The translations under genes and the position numbers were made by a program. A DNA stretch of 64,000 nucleotides, taken from contig NZ_UGHK01000002.1 in the NCBI RefSeq assembly GCF_900450705.1, positions 1,368,970 through 1,432,969 of the forward strand. Reading direction: 5' to 3'. Shown one piece after another: positions 59,264-64,000 of the stretch. Position 1 is the first letter of the stretch. Every line of letters starts with the position of its first letter. The DNA comes from Avibacterium paragallinarum. GTDB lineage: Bacteria > Pseudomonadota > Gammaproteobacteria > Enterobacterales > Pasteurellaceae. Under the pieces are notes generated by a model that worked only from the letters and a program-made list of their open reading frames with translations, was not told the origin of the DNA and did not search any database.

Positions 59264-59985
59264 AATAATTCAGTCCAGTGTTGAAATGCGGTGAATGGAT
59301 AATGAGGCAAGGCTAAGGTTTGTAGAGAAAATTCAGCCTCATTTTGCACCGCACTTTTATTTGTTATGCGTTGCTCTTCGGCGATATGCACTCGCTCCGC
59401 TTGGTAGGCTTGCCAAAAGCTAAGCTGATTTTGTACGGGGAAAATGCGATCCTTTTCGCCCACAATAGCTTTTGTCCATTGTATTGATCTTTGCCGCCCC
59501 TGAGTTTGTTGCATAGCGTGATAAAGTGCGGTCAATTCTGAATGCACTTTTTGCCAATCGCGTTGCTCCGCCAATTTTTGATAATGCTGAAAAATGTCGC
59601 TATCACCGCACATTCTGCGTTGAAATTTGGTTAAATTACGTTCATTAAGTTGTTCTAGCGTTCCAACAAACACCGCTTGCGGAATACCCATTTCGTCATC
59701 ACAAGGTTTTCCCGTGCCGTTAATGGCTGTGGCACTGATGAGAGGCAGTTGTCCCATCACTTGTTCCGCCACCCATACGCCCATTGACCACGCCACAAGG
59801 CGGATTTGCTGATAGGCGGAAAGATCCTGCTCAAAATGCAGATCTTGATAGTCATAGCACAATAATAAATCTGTGTTTTCGGGCAAGGTTAAATGTCCCA
59901 CCGCACTGGCAGGCGTTCCCCAGCCGGCAAAATAAAGGATTAGCTGTTTGTTATTTTCTGCCGTTTTAATCAATGTGGTTTGCAT
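59260..59985 (-). CDS. bioG: Pimeloyl-ACP methyl ester esterase BioG
   Basis: 241 aa, DUF452/BioG family. ILYFAGWGTP (about 17-26) and nucleophile elbow VAWSMGVWVA (Ser about 67) with His near the end (LPHYPFTAFQHW). Frees pimeloyl-ACP from its methyl ester; the BioG form replaces BioH in Haemophilus. Adjacent to bioF (no gap) and overlapping bioC. Confidence 0.92.
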   Translation of the reverse strand: MQTTLIKTAENNKQLILYFAGWGTPASAVGHLTLPENTDLLLCYDYQDLHFEQDLSAYQQIRLVAWSMGVWVAEQVMGQLPLISATAINGTGKPCDDEMGIPQAVFVGTLEQLNERNLTKFQRRMCGDSDIFQHYQKLAEQRDWQKVHSELTALYHAMQQTQGRQRSIQWTKAIVGEKDRIFPVQNQLSFWQAYQAERVHIAEEQRITNKSAVQNEAEFSLQTLALPHYPFTAFQHWTELF

Positions 59986-61158
59986 TTATTGCTGAAATTC
60001 CTGTAACAAAGTGAGAAAAGCGTCCACTTCTTGCTCGCTCATATCCGCCGTTAAAGAAAGGCGGATTCGCGATGTGCCTTGTGGCACAGTTGGCGGACGA
60101 ATCGGCAAGCAATAATAGCCCTGTTGTTGCAAGGCTTGGGCGGTGGCAACGGTTTTTTGATTATCACCGATAATATAAGGGATAATACCGCTTTCACTCA
60201 GAATCGATTGGGCTAAATTCTCGCGAAAAAAGCACCGCACTTTTTCGCTTATCTGATGTAAATGTTGGCGACGCGTAGCAAAGTGTGGGAGTTTTTCAAA
60301 CAGAAATGCCGTCCACGCAACGCATATCGGTGGCAAAGCGGTAGAAAAAATCAGCGGTCGCATTTTGTTGATTAAGTAATCTTTTAGCAGTTGATCGCAC
60401 ACCACATACGCTCCCATTGAAGCGAGGGCTTTGCCAAAGGTGCCAACTAAAAAATCGATCTCTTGCACACAACCTTGCTGTTCCGCAATGCCTAATCCCG
60501 TGTCGCCATAAGCCCCGATGGCGTGGGCCTCGTCCACATAAAGCATCACATTGCCAAAGCGATGTTTTAACGCTACAAGCTGGCGTAAATCTACCACATC
60601 ACCGTCCATACTGAAAATGCTTTCGGTAACGATGATCATTCGTTGGTAATGGGCTTGATGTTTTGTTAATAAGGTTTCTAAGTGATTGAAATCATTATGC
60701 CGATAGCGAACAAAATCCGCCTCGCTCAAACGAATGCCGTCAATGATACTGGCGTGAACCAGTTTATCCGCCACGATTAGGGTTTTCTTATTTGCCACCG
60801 CAGGCAAAATGCCGATGTTGGCGTGATAGCCACTATTAAACAGCAAGCACGCCTCACGTCCAAATCGGCTTGCCATTAGGCTTTCGAGCTGTTCGTAAAT
60901 GGCGAAAGATCCCGTGAGTAACCTTGAGGAAGAGGAAGTAAAGTGCGGTAGGTTTTCGCCATAGTTTTTTAAAAATTCGCTTTTCAATGCGTCATCATTG
61001 GCAAGACCTAAATAATCATTAGAGGACATATTGAGCATTGTACGTCCGTCTTTGACGATCATTTTGCCTTGATGATCTAACTGGGGAAGCTGACGAAACT
61101 GCCCAATCGCCTTGAGTTCTGCCAGTGTTTGTGCAAAATCAGCGAGATGATTATTCAT
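59986..61158 (-). CDS. bioF: 8-amino-7-oxononanoate synthase
   Basis: 390 aa from ATG 61158 ([20 protein letters not shown]), which overlaps the bioA stop; a longer in-frame reading is only bioA sequence. [38 protein letters not shown] and PLP-Lys in [13 protein letters not shown] (about 238). PLP-dependent decarboxylating condensation of pimeloyl-ACP and alanine. Confidence 0.95.
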   Translation of the reverse strand: MNNHLADFAQTLAELKAIGQFRQLPQLDHQGKMIVKDGRTMLNMSSNDYLGLANDDALKSEFLKNYGENLPHFTSSSSRLLTGSFAIYEQLESLMASRFGREACLLFNSGYHANIGILPAVANKKTLIVADKLVHASIIDGIRLSEADFVRYRHNDFNHLETLLTKHQAHYQRMIIVTESIFSMDGDVVDLRQLVALKHRFGNVMLYVDEAHAIGAYGDTGLGIAEQQGCVQEIDFLVGTFGKALASMGAYVVCDQLLKDYLINKMRPLIFSTALPPICVAWTAFLFEKLPHFATRRQHLHQISEKVRCFFRENLAQSILSESGIIPYIIGDNQKTVATAQALQQQGYYCLPIRPPTVPQGTSRIRLSLTADMSEQEVDAFLTLLQEFQQ

Positions 61159-62440
61159 TGTAAACCTCTTTGAGTACTGCCAATAAGCCTTGCGTGAGCT
61201 GGCTGAGCTGGGTTGCCGAAATAATAAAAGGAGGCATAATATACACCAAATGCCCGAAAGGGCGTAGCCAAATGCCTTTTTCGACAAATTTTGGCTGTAA
61301 AATGTTCAAATTCACAGGTTCTTTCATTTCTAACACGCCAATCGCCCCCAGAACACGCACCTCTTTCACCGCCTTGAAGGATTTTGCAGGGGCAAGTTCC
61401 ATTTTTAATTGTTGCTCAATGCGTTGTACATTGCCTTGCCAATCACTTTCTAACAAAAGATCAATGGACGCACAAGCAATGGCACAAGCCAGTGGATTAC
61501 CCATAAAAGTTGGTCCGTGCATAAAACATTTTGCTTCGCCGTTACAAATGGTTTCTGCTATGTGAGCGGTGGTAATAGTGGCAGAAAGGGTTAAATAACC
61601 GCCTGTGAGGGCTTTGCCTAAGCACATAATATCAGGCTTGATATTGGTGTATTCGGTGGCAAATAATTTCCCTGTTCGCCCGAAGCCCGTGGCGATTTCA
61701 TCAAAAATCAGCAATACGCCATATTCATCACACAAGGTGCGGGCTTTTTCCAAATAAGTCGGCGAATAAAAATACATTCCGCCTGCCCCTTGCACAATGG
61801 GCTCTAAAATTAAGGCAGCAATTTCACCGCTCTTTTCGGCGAGTAAATCCTTTAATGGCTGAATATCTGCCTCTTGCCATTGTCCGTCAAAAGGGGTTTT
61901 AGGCTGTGGGAGGAAATACTGCACGGGCAAGCCTTTCGCAAATAGGCTGTGCATACCCGTGATCGGATCGCACACCGACATTGCGTGCCAAGTGTCGCCG
62001 TGGTAGCCCGAACGAATGGTGGCAAACTTGTAACGCTCGCTTTCCCCTTTAGCTTGCTGATATTGCACCGCCATTTTCATCGCCACTTCTACCGCCACAG
62101 AACCGCTATCGGCGAAGAAAATTTTGTCTAGCCCTTGAGGTAATAATTTCACCAAGCGAGAAGCCAATTCACCAGCGGGATCGTGGGTAAAACCGCCAAA
62201 CATAATATGGCTCATTTTATCCAGTTGATCCTTCGCCGCTTGGTTCAATTTCGGGTGATTATAACCGTGTAACGCCGCCCACCAAGAAGACATTCCGTCA
62301 ATCAGCCACTTGCCATTTTTCAACGTGATTTCCACCCCGTCCGCACGCTCCACCGCAAACATCGGTGCATTACTATTCAGACATGAATAAGGGTGCCAGA
62401 TGTGGTTTTTGTCGATATTGAGGAGGGTTTGTTCTTGCAT
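61151..62440 (-). CDS. bioA: Adenosylmethionine-8-amino-7-oxononanoate transaminase
   Basis: 429 aa. NHIWHPYSC at the start, [48 protein letters not shown]-Lys in [16 protein letters not shown] (about 273). Uses SAM as amino donor. First gene of the bio operon; its promoter must lie in 62441-62510, next to the IS110 flank. Confidence 0.95.
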   Translation of the reverse strand: MQEQTLLNIDKNHIWHPYSCLNSNAPMFAVERADGVEITLKNGKWLIDGMSSWWAALHGYNHPKLNQAAKDQLDKMSHIMFGGFTHDPAGELASRLVKLLPQGLDKIFFADSGSVAVEVAMKMAVQYQQAKGESERYKFATIRSGYHGDTWHAMSVCDPITGMHSLFAKGLPVQYFLPQPKTPFDGQWQEADIQPLKDLLAEKSGEIAALILEPIVQGAGGMYFYSPTYLEKARTLCDEYGVLLIFDEIATGFGRTGKLFATEYTNIKPDIMCLGKALTGGYLTLSATITTAHIAETICNGEAKCFMHGPTFMGNPLACAIACASIDLLLESDWQGNVQRIEQQLKMELAPAKSFKAVKEVRVLGAIGVLEMKEPVNLNILQPKFVEKGIWLRPFGHLVYIMPPFIISATQLSQLTQGLLAVLKEVYNE

Positions 62441-62508
62441 TTTTAACCTGTTATTCCTGCAAACTTTAGGGAGAACGATGTATTCGCCCGCATCTCATAT
62501 CATTTTTT

Positions 62509-62577
62509 GTAGGGACGGACCTACGTGTCCGTCCGTAATAATCATTAATTTTTTGGGTGCACACATAGGTGCACCCC
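62509..62577. repeat. Palindromic repeat, copy A
   Basis: GTAGGGACGGACCTACGTGT, then CCGTCCGTAATAATCATTA and GGGTGCACACATAGGTGCAC (inner inverted repeat GGGTGCAC/GTGCACCC). Related to copy B at 63744, on the other side of the IS110 element. Confidence 0.65.
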
Positions 62578-62616
62578 TTGTATATTAAAATTAATATAAA
62601 ATAGCAACAAAACCCC

Positions 62617-62679
62617 GTTATCTGCATCTCGCGTCCGCCCCAGGCAACAAACCGAGTTGTAGCAATGAGAGCAGATAAC
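62617..62679 (+). ncRNA. Candidate IS110 bridge RNA stem-loop
   Basis: GTTATCTGC (62617-62625) and GCAGATAAC (62671-62679) pair perfectly; TCTC/GAGA extend the stem inward with one bulged A, and CAAC-AAACCGA-GTTG forms an inner hairpin. It lies 57 bp upstream of the transposase, where IS110 elements encode the bridge RNA that pairs with target and donor. Confidence 0.55.
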
Positions 62680-62735
62680 ATTTCACCAAAAAACCGAACA
62701 GTTGCCAGACTTAAACCCGAATGCAAGGCAGGTTA

Positions 62736-63683
62736 ATGATGAATGAACAAACTTATTGTGGTATTGATGTTGCTAAACGTCATTTCGTCATTGGGCTTTC
62801 TACCCAAAAACGAACAAAAACCGAAACCAACAACCCGAAAGGGATTGCACATACCATTGAGTATTTACGTCGTTTCAGTGTGGACTTAATTGTCCTTGAA
62901 AGCACCGGTAGGCTTGAACTCCCATTAGCTAAAGCACTCCACCGCACAGGCTTTCGTGTGGTGATTGCCAACCCGCGACAAACCAATCAGTTTGCGATGT
63001 CGCAGTCACTAGCAAAAACCGACAATAAAGACGCCAAAATGTTGGCTTTTTACGCCCAAATGCTCGCAATGCGTGATAATGTAGCACAGCAGCTTTACAT
63101 ACCACCCACTCCCGAGCAGGAACAGCTTGAAGCCCTTGTTTCACGCCGTAATCAGCTTGTTGAAATGCGTTTTGCGGAGAAAAACCGCCTTGAACAAGTT
63201 CATTCCACACAAGTATTCAGTGTTGAACAGCATATCGACTATCTCAGCCTGCGTATTGATGAGCTGGATAGGGAAATCGAACAGCATCTCAAACATTTTG
63301 ACGATACAATAAAAAAGTTTAAAGACATCAAAGGGTTGGGTACACAAACAATAGCCGTTTTGATGTCAATGTTGCCTGAGTTAGGTCAATACACACATAA
63401 ACAAATCGCTTCACTTGTTGGTGTTGCACCCCATCCTAAAGAAAGTGGCAACACCAAATGGAAAAGCCGCTGTTCAGGTGGTCGCAAAGCCGTACGAAAT
63501 GCACTGTATATGGCAACATTTGTTTGTGTGCGTTTTGAGCCTAAACTCAAACAATTTTACGAACGCTTACGTGCTAATGGTAAGGCGTTCAAAGTGGCGA
63601 TTAACGCCTGTATGCGTAAGCTTCTCACCATTTTAAATGCGATTGTCCGCGATGACTCGCAATGGGACGCTCACGCACTTTAA
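62736..63683 (+). CDS. IS110-family DEDD transposase
   Basis: 315 aa from ATG 62736 or 62739 (MNEQTYCGIDVAKRHFVIGL), AGGCAGG upstream. RuvC-like DEDD: Asp in GIDVAK, Glu in VLESTGRLELP, Asp pair in KTDNKDAKML. The C-terminal Transposase_20 domain contains IKGLGTQTIAVLMSMLPELG and the Ser-bearing KSRCSGGRKAVRNALYMATF. Complete. RNA-guided recombinase in recent work on this family. Confidence 0.9.
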   Translation: MMNEQTYCGIDVAKRHFVIGLSTQKRTKTETNNPKGIAHTIEYLRRFSVDLIVLESTGRLELPLAKALHRTGFRVVIANPRQTNQFAMSQSLAKTDNKDAKMLAFYAQMLAMRDNVAQQLYIPPTPEQEQLEALVSRRNQLVEMRFAEKNRLEQVHSTQVFSVEQHIDYLSLRIDELDREIEQHLKHFDDTIKKFKDIKGLGTQTIAVLMSMLPELGQYTHKQIASLVGVAPHPKESGNTKWKSRCSGGRKAVRNALYMATFVCVRFEPKLKQFYERLRANGKAFKVAINACMRKLLTILNAIVRDDSQWDAHAL

Positions 63684-63743
63684 TTAACGAATTTGTATTT
63701 TTGCTTTTTAGCGGAATACAGTTGCTATACCTATCATTTTATC

Positions 63744-63814
63744 GTAGGGACGAACCAGTGTGTCCGTCCGTATATCATTATCCGCTTTACGGGCAAATAC
63801 ATAGGTCGCCCTAC
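63744..63814. repeat. Palindromic repeat, copy B
   Basis: GTAGGGACGAACCAGTGTGT, CCGTCCGTATATCATTAT and ACGGGCAAATACATAGGTCG, then CCCTAC; the ends GTAGGG/CCCTAC are inverted. Shares most of its first 35 bases with copy A. 63684-63743 and 63815-63940 hold nothing else apart from a possible promoter. Confidence 0.65.
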
Positions 63815-63940
63815 GCCTTTCTAATTGAAAACGAACACTACCCCCATTCTTTTGATAAATCAAGGCAAAATCCGCATATCGTTGCACAAGTAGGATAAGT
63901 TGATATAATCGCCCTTCCATTTTAACAAAGGAAAACCTTA

Positions 63941-64000
63941 TGACATTAAAAACGCAAATGCCTTTAACGTATTGGCAACGTGTAAAAGTGGCCTTTCAAT
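63941..64000 (+). CDS. 5' end of a gene cut by the window edge (possibly psd)
   Basis: ATG 63941 after AAAGGAAAACC: MTLKTQMPLTYWQRVKVAFQ and onward. Good Shine-Dalgarno and open frame to the window end. In H. influenzae the gene after the rpmF cluster is phosphatidylserine decarboxylase, and YWQR-KVAFQ fits my memory of its N-terminus in this family, but 20 residues are not enough to name it. Confidence 0.55.

Larger units (their letters stand above)
62578..63743 (+). mobile_element. IS110-family insertion sequence
   Basis: The transposase gene with about 150 bp of structured non-coding DNA upstream and a short downstream flank, lying between two related palindromic repeats. The ends are not marked by inverted repeats, as is usual for the family, so the limits given are outer bounds. 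Confidence 0.65.

Overview
The window is chromosomal DNA of a Pasteurellaceae bacterium. The 9-mer AAGTGCGGT, the Haemophilus influenzae-type uptake signal sequence (USS), recurs on both strands (e.g. 41053, 60941), often as inverted pairs that act as terminators (42873-42906, 51183-51210). The housekeeping genes (acpP-fabG-fabD-fabH-plsX-rpmF-yceD and bioD-C-G-F-A) have the family's usual look. The genus cannot be fixed from sequence alone.

Left, 40-36045: a Mu-like prophage of about 35.8 kb (197-36045) abutting the truncated end of an IS1016-type element (40-196). Almost everything reads leftward, so genetic order runs from high to low coordinates: repressor c (+), ner, transposase A, target-capture protein B, a run of small early genes with Gam, gp16/GemA, the middle activator Mor, amidase endolysin, small membrane proteins, nested Rz/Rz1 spanins, terminase, portal, an F-like head protein fused to a nuclease-like domain, virion morphogenesis, protease/scaffold, capsid, connectors, sheath, tube, tail chaperone with a -1 frameshift, tape measure, then a P2-like baseplate set (U, X, D, V, W, J, I), fibre, fibre assembly, a Com-like zinc-knuckle protein and a DNA adenine methylase. 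Three plus-strand islands (443-913, 12616-12993, 19766-19975) look like independently expressed accessory genes. The prophage is strewn with clusters of TTTAAA-like hexamers spaced 10-11 bp apart; this is the most unusual pattern I saw.

Middle, 36046-48300: an accessory region with a truncated GmrSD-type (DUF1524) restriction gene beside the prophage end, several secreted alpha/beta hydrolases (one intact, one frameshifted, one badly decayed), LysR regulators (two intact, one remnant), a secreted flavodoxin with a DUF4405 cytochrome-like membrane protein, a RhuM-family gene, a secreted carboxylesterase and a broken aldo/keto reductase. It carries exact Neisseriaceae DNA uptake sequences (37024, 47364, 47442-47456) and a 91-bp inverted-repeat element resembling a Neisseria repeat, pointing to DNA exchange with Neisseriaceae.

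Right, 48400-64000: a LysR gene, a complete IS605-type element (TnpA, TnpB, candidate omega RNA), the anaerobic C4-dicarboxylate transporter dcuB, the fatty-acid/phospholipid initiation cluster with rpmF, the biotin operon, an IS110-family element with a candidate bridge RNA between two related palindromic repeats, and the first codons of a gene cut by the window edge.
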